Shown in pieces: positions 1-10,904 of a stretch of 64,000 bases of DNA. Origin of the DNA: Periplaneta americana. Taxonomy: Eukaryota; Arthropoda; Insecta; Blattodea; Blattidae. Under the pieces are notes generated by a model. That model ran no database searches and had not been told where the DNA came from. It saw nothing but the letters and a program-made list of their open reading frames with translations. Numbering within the stretch: position 1 is the stretch's first letter; the number at the start of each line of letters is the position of its first letter. A program made the position numbers and the translations under genes. The stretch covers positions 61,676,892 through 61,740,891 of the forward strand of contig NC_091119.1 of the NCBI RefSeq assembly GCF_040183065.1. Reading direction: 5' to 3'.

Positions 1-615
1 CATTATTGTTTGTTCATCATGCCGTGTTTGCAGTTTTTCTTGGGATTGGAAAGACTGGAGGCTGTTCGGTAACCTTTATATGAAACATCGAGTCAAAGTC
101 AGGATAGGAGAAGAAATATCTGAAGGAAGTGAAATAGGGAGAGGAGTACAAGGATGCCCTTTATCATATACCCTGTTCAACATTTACTTGGAGGATTTGG
201 TAAAGAACTGTTTTCAGAACATGGAAGGGGCGAAAGTTGGAGGAAGAATAATAAAGTGGATAAGATTTGCTGATGATATGGCGTTGTTGCAGAAGAGGAG
301 ACGATACTAAGGAATATGTTACTGGAGCTAAATGACAGCTGTGAGCAGTATGGGATGAAGGTAAATACAAACAATACGAAGACCATGTTTGTCGGAAGAA
401 AAATAAAGAAGGTAAACTTGCGAATTCTAAATGAGGCAGTAGAGCAAGTGAACAGCTTCAAATACTTGGGATGTGCTGTACGTAGTAACATGACCTTCAG
501 TCAGGAAGTCAAAAGGAGAATAGCAATGGCAAAGGAAACTTTTAATGGAAAAAGGAGCATCTTCTGCAGACCTCTGGAAAAATAACTAAGGAAGAGACTA
601 GTGAAGTGTACATAC
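1..615 (+). pseudogene. Non-LTR retrotransposon (LINE) reverse transcriptase fragment, frameshifted
   Basis: This is the palm-to-thumb part of a LINE reverse transcriptase that enters from outside the window. The first frame (80-310) has the motif B region (RGVQGCPLSYTLFNIYLEDL) and the catalytic motif C as FADDMALL near 270. The protein continues in another frame at 316-585, with a KTMFVGRK stretch and FKYLGC, typical of the segment downstream of motif C. The frame change lies near 300-316 and one frameshift is enough to explain it. Similarity stops near 615, soon after CRPLEK, so the connection and C-terminal region are missing. The endonuclease would lie to the left and is not in the window. 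It belongs to a different LINE family from those at 31 kb and 56 kb. Dead copy; sure it is a LINE, unsure of the clade. Confidence 0.85.
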
Positions 616-1081
616 TGTGCTCCAACCACAAGAAAGTCTTTGAGGAATGAAACGGAGCGGGGTAATGCTGTGAATGAATGTTGATGTCATAAGATGTCAT
701 AAGGTCACAGACGTGGGTACTCGTATCTCTATTGGCTCGCTCTCACAGCACAAACAATAACATTGTTACACACATATTTATACTACCCTAGTTATAAAAT
801 TAGATCACTATTAATCTCCTGGTCTTTTAATCCCTCCATATAGGAAATAACATATGCAGGAGAGCGCATGGTTTTTAAAATGACGTTATAACGGTAATAT
901 TATCTATCTACTTCGCTCCAATAGATGACGCAATAGTAAGCACATTCCTTTCACGGTTTATCTCCTGGTTGGAGAACAATATACGTAATAGGCCTACCAA
1001 TTCAACATGTGATAAATCTATTACAATCCCTCCGTTTCACTGTTGCCTGAACGTGACAATAGCGCTTCCTCATTTCCGAGT
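616..1081. other. No gene seen
   Basis: AT-rich sequence with no coding signal. A short direct doubling of ATAAGATGTC occurs near 690. The octamer TAGGCCTA is present at 989. Confidence 0.5.
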
Positions 1082-1458
1082 TAGGCCTATATTACACTAT
1101 CAAATATCTGTGTCACAGTTTGATAAAATATATATGATAAAATCTTTTACAGTGTAATGTAGTATATATGATCATATCTAGCTGTGACATAATTCTGTGA
1201 TAAAAGTTCTGGTCATCATCATACCTTTGATAAAATCTGTGACTGAGAAGAAATAAAATGGCGGACATTAAGTACACATGGTCCGTGAAAACCACAAAAA
1301 TTTTAATATCACATTATGAGTCACATGAAATGTTTCATCATCCATTATTAAATACTTAGTATATATAGATTTTCACATCTTTACACTGAAGTTCTCTCAG
1401 TAGAGTTTGATGGATTCCTTTTGTATCTTTTCTTCCTACCCCAATCTCTAACGTAAAT

Positions 1459-2065
1459 CGTCGGCTTAAGAGTGTAAACCTGCTAACAAAAAGGAAATTT
1501 TACAGGGGAAACAAAAAACTGAGTATATAATATTAACTCTGAAACTTCACCATCTGTACTGAGTATATAATATTAACTCTGAAACTTCACCATCTCTACT
1601 GAGTATATAATATTAACTCTGAAACTTCACCATCTGTACTGAGTATATAATATTAACTCTGAAACTTCACCATCTGTACTGAGTATATAATATTAACTCT
1701 GAAACTTCACCATCTGTACTGAGTATATAATATTAACTCTGAAACTTCACCATCTGTACTGAGTATATAATATTAACTCTGAAACTACACCATCTGTACT
1801 GACTATATAATATTAACTCTGAAACTTCACCATCTGTACTGAGTATATAATATTAACTCTGAAACTACACCATCTGTACTGACTATATAATATTAACTCT
1901 GAAACTTCACCATCTGTACTGAGTATATAATATTAACTCTGAAACTTCACCATCTGTACTTTGAATTTGACTCTAAAGCTTCAGAGTTAATTTAGACTCA
2001 GTTTTTTTGTTTCCCCTGTAAAATTTTCATTCTGTTGGTTAGCAGGTTTACACGCTAAGCCGACG
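1459..2065. repeat. Inner inverted repeat flanking the 40-bp array
   Basis: The left arm begins CGTCGGCTTAAGAGTGTAAA at 1459. The right arm, ending at 2065, is its reverse complement with a few changes. Both arms contain TTTCCCCTGTAAAATTT or its complement. The inverted match continues inward past the arms into one diverged, inverted copy of the array unit (about 1978-1997). The whole could fold into a long hairpin with the array as its loop. Confidence 0.8.
1521..1960 (+). repeat. Exact 40-bp tandem array, 11 copies
   Basis: The unit starts GAGTATATAATATTAACTCT and repeats without length change at 1521, 1561, 1601 and so on to 1921. Variants mark the copies: copy 2 has CATCTCTACT, copies 7 and 9 have GAAACTACAC, copies 8 and 10 begin GACTATATAA. 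Copies 7-8 and 9-10 therefore look like a recent 80-bp duplication. Near identity suggests young or homogenised repeats. Confidence 0.95.
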
Positions 2066-2303
2066 AAATATATTTTTTCTTTGATTTCTTCTTTAGCATT
2101 GATGCAGTAACCATTACCACATATTTTACTGTTACAACAAGCATAGAACTATTGTAGATCCATTATTAGAACTGTGATGAAAAATATGATAAAAGTTTTG
2201 ACATACTGTAATATAGTCTAAATGTTACATTTGATTATATATATATTTGATCAAAAATTTTATCATATTCTGTGACACAGGAATTTGATAATGTAATATA
2301 GGC

Positions 2304-3305
2304 CTTTGGGATGCAATTAAACTTTGCACTGTTTATGTTGATTGTTCGCAGTGAGCAATAACACAGACAGACCGCTCACGTTTGACAAGCCGAATGTTAA
2401 CCTAATGAAGGGATAATAATACTTATTTTAGTAGTTTACTTTATAATTGTCGACTGTTGTGAACACAGCACGACACTTTTTGTATTATTTCTTCATAATG
2501 TATTTGTTTCACTTTGTTTGTAAGCAGCGGATTTTCGGTCCCTCTGCAGCGAAAAGACGTCACATTCCTTGTCGTACGGAGTGTAGCACTGAGCGCAATA
2601 ATCTTCCTGCAACTGACGTACCATCATTACATGCATAGAAGTCGTTCACCCTTTGATACGGAAAATGATTGCTCTCCTGTAGCGTGAATTTGCGGATGGT
2701 CATGCGAGGTTTAGTTTGGTTCCATTGTGTTTGGGAGTATAATGTTCATGGTTAGGTTTAACTTAGGTTTAACATAATCTTTAGATTAACCGTATTTATA
2801 AAACCGGGCCTTATGCAAATTACATAAAAAACAATGCATTCAGTTTCCGAAGATATGCTTAAAAACGTCTTCGATAATATGCACAAAAGAATTGAAGCCT
2901 GTATCGAAATGAACGGTCACTATTTTAACAAGTTGTTTAAATATTCAAATTTTGATTATTTTTCAATTTAAATGAACTCTCCATATTGTATTCTAATGTG
3001 CTATATACAGTATACTATACATTGCATAATGAATAGTGAGTAAAAAAACACTTATTTTTAATACTGTACTATATTTTTAGTAAACAAAAACCGAACGAAA
3101 ATTATCAAAATCAAAATCGTAATATTTCATAGTTTACGTAAATAGATGTACTACTTCTCTTCCCTCCTATACGTAGTAAAGTGTTTCCGATCCTCAACCG
3201 TTAATTCAAAGGTATAGTCAGGTTATTATTAGACATATTAGTAAAAATAAAATGATGTAACGGTATTTTTGATGTCACTAATGTAAAGTGGTGGTGTTCT
3301 TATAA
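2304..3305. other. No gene seen
   Basis: AT-rich sequence. The 63-codon frame at 2447-2638 shows no recognisable domain and is probably chance. Confidence 0.5.
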
Positions 3306-3904
3306 GCAAACATTCTGATGGGGGCAGATAAAAAAGTTAATTTTTTTTCTTTAACATTATTAATAATGTCAAAAGAAGTTCTTATACAAATTTTGGCAAC
3401 TCGACTGCAATTACGAGGGCCGTAAAAATAAGTTCGCCAGGGGTCGTTAACAGAAAGAAAACACAATTTCATTGGAAAAATTTATTGGAACAGACACAGC
3501 AATTCTTGAGCTATTTTTAAACATATTCCCCACCGGAAATGAAACATTGTCATATCATGGAATCGACAGAGAGGTGCAGACGGCTGTCAAACGCTGGTTC
3601 CGATCCCAGGCGGCTGACTTCTACAATACAAGGACATAAAAATTGATCCCATGGTATGACAAATGTCTGAATTCCAGTGGGGGATATGTTGACAAATAGC
3701 GCAACAATTGCTGTACCTCTTTCAATAAATTTTTCCATGCAATTGTGCTTCTTTACTGTAAACGGCCCCAGGAAAATCACTTTCTAGACGGCCTCGTAAT
3801 TGCGTCGAGTGGCCAGAATTTGTATAAGCACTTCTTTTGACATATTTAACATGGTTAAAGAAAAAAAAATTAGCTTATTTATTTGCCCCCATCAGAATGT
3901 TTGC
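3306..3904 (+). mobile_element. Mariner-type deletion derivative with long TIRs
   Basis: An inverted repeat of about 115-120 bp has arms 3306-3423 and 3789-3904. The outer end reads GCAAACATTCTGATGGGGGC and the right arm gives the same sequence in complement. The inner part of each arm carries AATTTTGGCAACTCGACTG or a close variant. Between the arms only the C-terminal scrap of a mariner transposase remains. Total about 600 bp, so this is an internally deleted, non-autonomous copy. A SINE lies 28 bp beyond the right end. Confidence 0.8.
3571..3700 (+). pseudogene. Mariner-like transposase, C-terminal remnant
   Basis: Read on the plus strand, the translation contains EVQTAVKRWFRSQAADFY and, after an in-frame stop, KLIPWYDKCLN and GGYVDK. 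This matches the usual mariner C-terminus (helix with W-x-R-S, then a Y/W-x-K-C block and G-D-Y-x-x-K). The catalytic aspartates are absent because the upstream coding region is deleted. It is enclosed by the TIRs at 3306-3904, which supports a mariner origin for that element. Confidence 0.75.
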
Positions 3905-3932
3905 TTGTTAGTAGTAGGCCTAGTAGCAGTAT

Positions 3933-4178
3933 CTTTATTTTTACTTGATTATTTAACGACGCGGTATCAACTTCGAGGTTATTTAGCGTCGATGAAATTG
4001 GTGATAGCGAGATGATATTTGGCGAGATGAGGCCGAGAATTCGCCATAGATTATCTGACATTTCTCGTACGGTTGGGGAAAATCTCGGAAATTCCCAAGC
4101 GGGAATCGAACCCGCGCCCAAACGCAACTTCATATCAGCAAGAAAGCACCTTAGCCGATTCAGCTACGCCGGTGGTTC
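3933..4178 (-). mobile_element. tRNA-derived SINE, family A, with target duplication
   Basis: On the minus strand the head gives a degenerate A box (TAGCTGAATCGG) and a B box (GGTTCGATTCC), i.e. an RNA polymerase III promoter. The body and 3' domain follow, ending near 3942 with the CGTTAAATAA tail. An 11-bp target duplication AGTAGCAGTAT lies at 3922-3932 and 4179-4189, so both ends are defined. Confidence 0.93.
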
Positions 4179-4194
4179 AGTAGCAGTATGTAGT

Positions 4195-4285
<91 letters not shown>
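4195..4285 (+). repeat. (AAT)n microsatellite
   Basis: About 30 uninterrupted AAT units, starting just beyond the right target duplication of the SINE at 3933-4178. Confidence 0.97.
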
Positions 4286-5249
4286 GGAAGTAAAAGCATA
4301 TGGAGCAGCACTTATGCCAGGAGAAGAAATTGAACGAACGTCAACATTTTCAAACCACTATTGATGCAAAATAAAGAAGGCATGGATAGGCAAAAGTTAT
4401 TTCCGGTATATCCCACTACTATCCCTTAATGTCATCCATTGCACACATTACCGAGTAAATAACGGCCTAAATAATCCTGTTATAATAAGCATGCGGGGAA
4501 GTAATAATTGTTTAAGTTGGCAAGTCATTTGTAGTTTTGAAATTTAAGTCATACCCACATCTGTAAACTAAATTTGCATATGGCACAAAACAAAGGAACG
4601 TTCAAGTCAAGTAGGCCATAATGCGCTGCAGTTACACTGCTATAAGTTGAGTATTATTGTTGTCGTCCTTCGTAATGGAAAGGTAGTGTATTCACCGGAA
4701 CAAACGAGCTCTACAAAAATTACGAGATGTTTTCTTACGATGTGTTTATGAATTTTGAAATTGTTGTATGTAAAAATAAATAGCAATAAAATTGCTTCTT
4801 TACAAAATGCATTTCCTGAAGCAAGACAACGCGCATTCTAAATTGCTGTTGTCTTGAAATATTTGAGTAATTTTATAAAATGGAAATTGCTTTTCATAGC
4901 TCAAAGTCATGTTTATCTTTTTTTTATTGCATAGTGTATTATAAGATGTGTAAAAAAGAAGGTATAGTGATACTTAAAAAAACGGTGACTTTCACAAAAA
5001 AACAGGTTTTCAAAATCTCTTAAACTAAAAATTTGTTACTTATACATACCATTAATATGCCTCTGTGAACCCTCCTCTGCCTCACCCTCCCGTTTTCGGT
5101 AGTTTATTTGCTTTTATGCTGCTGTTAATCTCGGCATTGTGAAGCTGTAATATAAAATTTTATAATTTTTTTATTAGGTTTTTTATTCCTTTACAGTTTT
5201 TTAGTACATCTTTAGGCATCGTTACACCTTAATATTCTACTGTAGTTAG
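4286..5249. other. No gene seen
   Basis: AT-rich sequence with homopolymer runs. No domain-bearing frame and no clear repeat. Confidence 0.5.
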
Positions 5250-5470
5250 TCTGTTTAGTATCAACTACTAGGTTAAATGTTGTTGATGGAATTGGTGGTT
5301 TAACGAGATGAGGCCTAGAATTCGCCATCGATTACTTGACATTCGCCTTACGGGTGAGTAAAGCCTCAGGAAAAGTCCAGTCAGGTAATAATCAGCCCAA
5401 ACTGGAATCGCACCCACACCCAAGCACAGCGTCAGGTCAGCAGGCAAACACCTCTGCTGACTGAGCTTTT
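5250..5470 (-). mobile_element. Degraded family A SINE
   Basis: Recognisable blocks in order are TATCAACTACTAGGTTAAAT, GAGATGAGGC, AATTCGCCAT, GACATTCGCCTTACGG, CAGGTAATAATCAGCCCAA and a decayed tRNA head (B-box complement GGAATCGCACC). Several substitutions and small indels relative to the copy at 6886-7147 mark it as an old insertion. No target duplication seen. Confidence 0.8.
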
Positions 5471-5492
5471 TAGAGCTTCCTAAAGAGTATTT

Positions 5493-5729
5493 GAAGGGTT
5501 CAGAGCCATAGTGGGCCAAGCGCCATTTATTAAAAACGGAGAAAGCAAGGGTTAAAGTTAAGTGAATACCATACTTTAATGAAGATTGACATATCATTTA
5601 GTTTGAATGTGTTTACTTTATATTACTTGCTATATGTTTCATTGAATTATGGTGATAACTTCATTTTAATCCTTGTTTTCTACGGGTTTAGTAAATGGCG
5701 CTTGGCCCGCAATGGTTCTGAACCCTTCA
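5493..5729. mobile_element. 237-bp MITE with ~64-bp TIRs
   Basis: The left end is TGAAGGGTTCAGAGCCATAG followed by GGGCCAAGCGCCATTTA. The right end is the complement, ...TAAATGGCGCTTGGCCCGCAATGGTTCTGAACCCTTCA read in two blocks. The interior is AT-rich and non-coding. It abuts the degraded SINE at 5250-5470. Target duplication unclear; superfamily not assigned. Confidence 0.85.
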
Positions 5730-6885
5730 TTTGTTCGTTAGCGTATGTTGGGTAGTTCACGAAATACTATAGTAATATACGTTACAAGAGCAGTATGTTG
5801 ACGTTTTCATGTTCGAGGAAAAGATTGAAAAAGCGAAACGTAGTTGAGCTTTTTTAATTTCCGAGAACATGAAAACAAACATACCGCTCGTGTATCGTAC
5901 ATTATTTTGTGCGAAGATCGTTTATTTCATACCTGAAAGACGAATTTATAATTAGTTGCAATGAAATCTCCATGTTGGTTTCTGTTTAATGACGGCAACT
6001 TCGGAAAACGAAAATATCTTTCTTCAACATTGTTGCTATAAAATGTTTTCTGTGTTTACTATACTCCAGCAGGCCGTGATATACTTCTGTCTTTTTTTTT
6101 CCCCCAGTCTATAAATGTGAACTTAAAACAAACGGTAAGGTTATGTAATGATTTATTTTTCATTTTAATATTTTAACAATATTATTTATATAACATGTTG
6201 CAGTATTAATATCGGCATCTGGAATCTTGTTGATTTTTTCACGGCTTCCTTAATGTTACTTGTATCAGGAATGCAATAAGTTTCGTGGAGCAGTAGACTT
6301 CACTTAATTTTTGCAAATATTTAAAAACAATAATTAACATTGCAATTTAGGTCAAATTGCAGTGGTAAGTTTCCAATTTATAATTATTACTATGTTAAAC
6401 GTCTCTAAAAATAATATGTTAAAAGCTTAAAGCAGTAAAATGAATGTCGCGCTTAAGCGGTAAGAAGAGGGAAATTGTTATGTGTGTTACGTTGGGAATA
6501 CTGAATGTGGTATTTCACACTTACCGAGTATTGGTTCTGTGCGGAAAACAAGCAAATACGCACGATCTCGCACAAAAGGTTTTAAATGGTGATAATGTGA
6601 AAAGCATGGATGATTTTGACATGGCCGCCATTTGACAGTTTTTAAGATTTTTTTTATGATTCCATTTTTTTTTTCTTGTTCGTATATTTCTTACTCTTCA
6701 AACGATGTATCGTCCACTGCTCTTGTTGAAGTAGACGCGGAGTGCAGTGAGTAAAAACAGGTAACGCGAAAAACTGATACAGAAAGAGCCGAGGTGACCC
6801 CCTGTCCTCTGTGTACCGAATTGTAAGACGTTTTATGTCAAAACTGAGCGAGGACGACAAATGCGTTCGGGGAAACTCTTGCTTA
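5730..6885. other. No supported gene; one small open frame
   Basis: The frame at 6444-6635 (63 aa, starting MSRLSGKKRE) contains no domain I recognise and could be a transposon scrap or chance. The rest is AT-rich and featureless. Confidence 0.4.
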
Positions 6886-7147
6886 TTTTTTTCAGTTGGT
6901 TATTTAACGACGCTGTATCAACTACTAGGTTATTTAGCGTCGATGAGATTGGTGATAGCGAGATGGTATTTGGCGAGATGAGGTCGAGCATTCGCCATAA
7001 ATTACCTGGCATTCACCTTACGGTTGGGGAAAACCTCGGGAAAAACCCAAACAGGTAATCAGCCCAAGCGGGGATCGAACCCGCGCCCGAGCGCAACTTC
7101 AGACCGGCAGGCAAGCGCCTTAACCGACTGAGCCACGCCGGTGGCTC
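6886..7147 (-). mobile_element. tRNA-derived SINE, family A, with target duplication
   Basis: A well preserved copy. On the minus strand the A box is TGGCTCAGTCGG and the B box GGTTCGATCCC. The 3' domain GACGCTAAATAACC...CAGCGTCGTTAAATAACC ends in a short A-rich tail (seen as TATTTTTTTC at 6884-6893). The target duplication CTCTTGCTTA is at 6876-6885 and 7148-7157. It can serve as the window's reference copy. Confidence 0.96.
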
Positions 7148-7157
7148 TCTTGCTTAA

Positions 7158-7613
7158 ATTACTATTAGAAGTTTGTAGTTCCAAAGTTCATTAATTGCAG
7201 ACAAGCATAGTTTCCAAAGGCCAGATATTGCGGTTGTGCACAAAGTTGATTACTGCCTGCATACACAACGGAAATATAAATATATTATACTGATTTCGCA
7301 ATTGAAATTGCACAGCTTTGAAAGAAGGCCGTTAAATACGCCGATCTTACTAATAGTTGTATCAGGAGCAGGTGTAAGTCCACGTCCTGTTCAGAAGGCT
7401 CTCAAATACCTGCATATCAATAATAACTGGACTTGTGATGTTGGGGACCGATTACACAAGTTGACTGCAGCACGGTTCATAGGCCGGGGACGTGAGCTAG
7501 TACGAGGACATTGACTTGGTTCTGCGATCTATTAAGCCAATAACAAGGTGCACATAAACAAATCTGGAATGTTCTAAAAGTAAATATACACTACATAGCA
7601 TTACAAAGATATA
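7158..7613. other. No supported gene
   Basis: A 92-codon frame at 7236-7514 has no recognisable motif; I do not call it. Confidence 0.4.
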
Positions 7614-8265
7614 CAGGGTCTTTCATAAGTAACGAATCTATCGAAAAATTAACTATTTTGGATAATTTTTTGAAATGATATTCATCTTCACGAGGAAAAA
7701 AACCCTTCCCTGTGCCATGAAGTCGATTTGGAAATAAACATCTCCTTCCCTCGCCGCTAGAGCTATTAAACGAAAGAATGGTTAGTGTTTTAAACCTTGA
7801 TTAAAACACATAAATTTAAAACCAGTTTCAATTGTTACCAAATTATGGTGTACAATTTTCAAAATATCTTCCGTTCTGCTGAATGCACAAATGTAAGCGA
7901 CGTATCAACTCTTCATGGACTCTGGTGAGCATGTCAGGCGTAACCATTTGTATCGTGTGTTCAATTCGTTCCACTAATTCAGGAATGGTGAGTGGCTTAG
8001 TTGCATAGATAGATCCTTGATGAATCCCCAGAGAAAGAAGTCCAGGGCAGTTAAATCAGGTGATCGCTGAGGCCAACGGATTGAGTTTGTTCGACCGATC
8101 CACCTGCCTGGAAGCACTTCGTCTACGGAGTAAACGCCTAATTTGAGCGACACTGCTTTCAAGTTCAAACCAGGCAGCAGTTTTTCTCTTCTGCAATAAA
8201 GTTAAGCGTCTGCGTGGCATTTTATCATTCCAGTCTATCACAACAATATATAAATATATAGGCAT
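7614..8265 (-). pseudogene. Tc1/mariner-like transposase, internally deleted
   Basis: On the minus strand the frame starts at 8265 with MPRRRLTLLQKRKTAAWFEL, resembling the helix-turn-helix start (DUF4817-type) of a common insect Tc1/mariner-like family. After about 33 residues it jumps, in a shifted frame, to PGRWIGR, then WPQRSPDLTALDFFLWG, the block carrying the last catalytic residue. It continues through MLTRVHEELIRRLHLCIQQN to a stop near 7860. The central part with the first catalytic aspartates is gone, so it cannot be active. An end sequence ACAGGGTCTTTCATAAGTAA sits at 7614; I did not find the matching right end. Related pieces are at 18400 and 49451. Confidence 0.82.
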
Positions 8266-8379
8266 GGCTGTGTGCCATTATCCTTGGCATATGAAAGGCC
8301 ATGCTCCAGTCATTTTAAGTGCTTGGCGTATAGAAAGCCATGCTCCAAGTAATTTTAAGTTGACATGAAATGCACGTTA

Positions 8380-8530
8380 CACTACACAAACACACCCCCA
8401 CAGGAAACAAAACAAATGGCGCCAAGACCAGCAACAACCAGTTCTGAAGAAGGCCAATAGCAGGCCGAAACATGTTAACCAGGTATAATAAAATTTAATA
8501 CGAGAAAGACATATAATACATATTCCGACG
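8380..8530 (+). mobile_element. Penelope-like terminal fragment (empty-site copy)
   Basis: About 150 bp that match, in reverse, the left part of the repeat at 18899-19060: ACTACACAAACACACC, GGCGCCAAGACCAGCAACAA, the hammerhead-like block, then GAGAAAGACATATAATACAT. It contains the uninterrupted sequence CATATAATACATATTCC, which is split by the hAT-like insertion at 19159. The Penelope assignment is inferred from inverted ends and the ribozyme-like core of the related copy. Confidence 0.6.
8444..8470 (+). ncRNA. Hammerhead-like core (candidate)
   Basis: CTGAAGA (8444-8450) is followed by a GGCC/GGCC stem-loop and GAAA (8467-8470), matching the CUGANGA...GAAA core of hammerhead ribozymes with stem II. 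I could not confirm stems I and III or a cleavage triplet, so activity is not claimed. Confidence 0.4.
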
Positions 8531-8906
8531 TTAAGAATTGTTTAAAATTTAAATGTGCACACTATAGAAATAGCAGTATAGCTAACGCGCAGTTTTCAAT
8601 GTGAAACTGAGACAGACAAAGCAAGAAAAACAATAATATGACAGAAACAAGGGACAGAATTGAATTACACAAAAATGATCACTCCCACGCCCATTAAGGA
8701 CCAATGAAATTACACTCTAGGCTGTTTCTTGTCGAAATAGAAGTTCTACAGCTATTTCATTGCAATAAATAGCTCAAAACAAAAACATTAAAGTAAATAA
8801 ATGTTGAGCAATAATGTTATTTGGGAGATATTTAAAGAAAATAGGAATTGGAATTTTGTAGGACGACGACCATACAATTATTAACATTTTATATTGAATT
8901 ATGTGT
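8531..8906. other. No gene seen
   Basis: AT-rich sequence, no coding or repeat signal that I can support. Confidence 0.5.
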
Positions 8907-10653
8907 AGGGTAAACATAGGTAATTTCGTGATAATTTCATGAAAATTAATTTCAAATGCAAATGTGTAAATATATCCTTATTCCGATTTTTTCATCTAAA
9001 AGACGATAATTTGTTGTACAAATCTGGAGCCATAAAAGATTGGATACGTTCTTGAACAAGTGCCAAAAACCACTTCCACAACTTAAGCTAAAAGTTGGTT
9101 ATTTCGTGATAACCTTGGTAATTTCGTGATATTACATTGATAATTTCGTGAGAGGTAGAAGAATTGTGTAAAAATTAATTAAAGTCAAATGAAATTCTCA
9201 TTTATTGTTACAAGACTACAAACATAGTAAATCCGTCTAATATGCATAGGAAGAAAACATAGAAATGCATATCAACACATAATAAGAATGAAATCAAAGT
9301 AAAAATTGAAATTGAAAAGGCATCTCCTTTTCCCTGAAAGGGTGAACACTTTTATTACGGACTTTACTATAGCCTATATTACTAGGGTAACTCCAAAACT
9401 AATGCATAACATTTGTTTAAAAATTATATTTTTATCCTACAGTTTTGCTATTTTCACAGAATGTAGATACATCCTTTAGGAACAAAATGTCACTTTTCCA
9501 CATAATCCCCGTCCCTTTCAACTGTCTTACGTAACCTAGGAACTAGGGCCTGTAGACCAGCACGGTAAAAGTCTGGGCCAACACGTCTGAGCCACTCTTT
9601 AGCAGCATGGACAAGGGAGTCATCTTCTAACCTCGTTCCGCGAAGGGATCCTTCAGTTTAGCAAAGAGATGGTAATCGCACGGTGCCAGTTCAGGACTAT
9701 AAGGCGCATGTTTCAGTGTTGTCTATCCGAATTTTCTGATCTGGTCTGTGGTCTTGTGACTGACAATAGCAGAACATCCTGCTCTCTCGATGTCGTCGAA
9801 CACGACTCAGTTGAGCTTGAAGTTTCTTGAGAGTTGCCACATACGCGTCAGAATTAATGGTGGTTCCGTATGGCATGATGTCAACAAGCAAGAGTCCTTC
9901 TGAATCGAAAAACACAGTAGCCATAACTTTTCCTGCCGACGGTGCACTTTTGAATTTCTATTTCTTTGGTGAATTTGCATGATGCCATTCCATTGTCTGC
10001 GTCTGTCTCCGGTCCAAAATGGTGGAGCCATGTTTCATATTCTGTCACAATTCTTGCAAGTAAGTCATCTAGCACTTATCACTGACACTCAGCATAATAA
10101 CAAATCAAACAGAAGCTACACTGAACCCATTGCGTCCCCCTTTTCTTTCTTGTTATCACATGTCATCTTCAGATTTCTAAAATTATTATTATAGTACAAT
10201 TTTTAAAATAGTATAAAGTGTAACGCTTAATAGTCAACAAAATTTCGCCTCAAACAGCTAAGATTTCTATCAGTAAAGCTAAGCCTATATGGCGACTACA
10301 ACTGTATCTAAAATTCCAAAAACATTTCCTAAAATTTCATTAAGATATAATAAATCTTTGTACCAAATATGAAGTGCTTACCTTTAGTAATAAGCCTGTA
10401 ATATAATTACAAACATCCACAAAATTTGTACGCCTGAGAAGTCGACGCTAACTTGCTCTCTCCAAACATAAAAGCTCACTGAAGCAGTTACAATAGTCAC
10501 ACAAAGCGTAACTGTATGTTTCTGGAAACTGGACAACATATGCAATCCCTTGGCGGAAATTTGAATCTCGTAACACCATTGGTTAGTTTACGAAAGAGCA
10601 AAGAATAAGTATCACGAAATAACCACTGCCACGAAATTACCAATGTTTACCCT
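8907..10653 (+). mobile_element. AGGGTAAAC TIR element, copy A, with nested mariner
   Basis: The left end AGGGTAAACATAGGTAATTT and the right end, whose complement is AGGGTAAACATTGGTAATTT, are inverted. Subterminal copies of GGTTATTTCGTGATA or close variants occur on the left (about 9094-9150), and inverted ones on the right (about 10612-10640). A decayed mariner occupies the middle. A second copy with the same layout is at 34900-36655. The element has no transposase of its own kind; superfamily unknown. Confidence 0.82.
9378..10080 (-). pseudogene. Mariner transposase, dead, inside element copy A
   Basis: Minus-strand pieces in three frames read in order: LLARIVTEYETWLHHFGPE (10075-9990), VFFDSEGLLLVDIMPYGTT with LKKLQAQLSRVRRHRE (9924-9790), then a C-terminal block with GLQALVPR and TVERDGDYVEK (about 9640-9490). 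The first catalytic aspartate of the V-T-x-D-E-T-W motif is replaced by Y. The DNAQPH region with the second aspartate is removed by a ~25-bp deletion relative to the copy at 35.8 kb. The N-terminal DNA-binding region is absent. A mariner-type end (GGGTAACTCCAAAACTAATG) is at 9384. Several independent lesions, so fully inactive. Confidence 0.88.
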
Positions 10654-10904
10654 AGGCCTAATTTCTGAAAGAGATCATAGCGGAATTCAAGTCTATGGCT
10701 GGTTGTTAAGTTTGTCATGAAAGGGAATAAGTTAGGGGAAAATAAATTAGCTGAAGAAAAATTTGCAATTTCAGAGTGACCATTGTTTATACAATTATTT
10801 AGTTTATCTGCACGCATTCTAAATATAAAACGCGCGGTTCTGTAGCGTCGAACGCAATTGGTAAAAATGAGAAGATATTGAGTTCAGTCAAAGAGTTAGA
10901 CATA

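Larger units (their letters stand above)
1083..2303. mobile_element. Non-coding TIR element with a nested foldback
   Basis: The left end reads AGGCCTATATTACACTATCA and the right end, reverse-complemented, reads AGGCCTATATTACATTATCA. The match continues for about 50 bp, including a CTGTGTCACAG block in both arms. The element is about 1.2 kb with no transposase frame, so it looks like a non-autonomous DNA transposon. No target duplication is clear (TT flanks both sides). Inside is a second, stronger inverted repeat (1459-2065) that brackets a 40-bp tandem array. Superfamily unknown. Confidence 0.7.

Noticed and set aside
1521..1960. CRISPR-like direct repeats
   Set aside because: Units are contiguous with no spacers and the DNA is animal; tandem arrays at 44238 and 60898 are rejected for the same reason.
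4012..4293. Open frame with a long asparagine tract
   Set aside because: Runs through a SINE and an (AAT)n microsatellite.
6886..7147. Possible tRNA genes at SINE heads (here, and at 20955, 29355, 41216, 60396, 62633 and others)
   Set aside because: Each is followed by a conserved SINE body and several have target duplications; A and B boxes are present but the cloverleaf is not maintained.
7236..7514. 92-codon frame
   Set aside because: No recognisable domain and no upstream or downstream gene structure.
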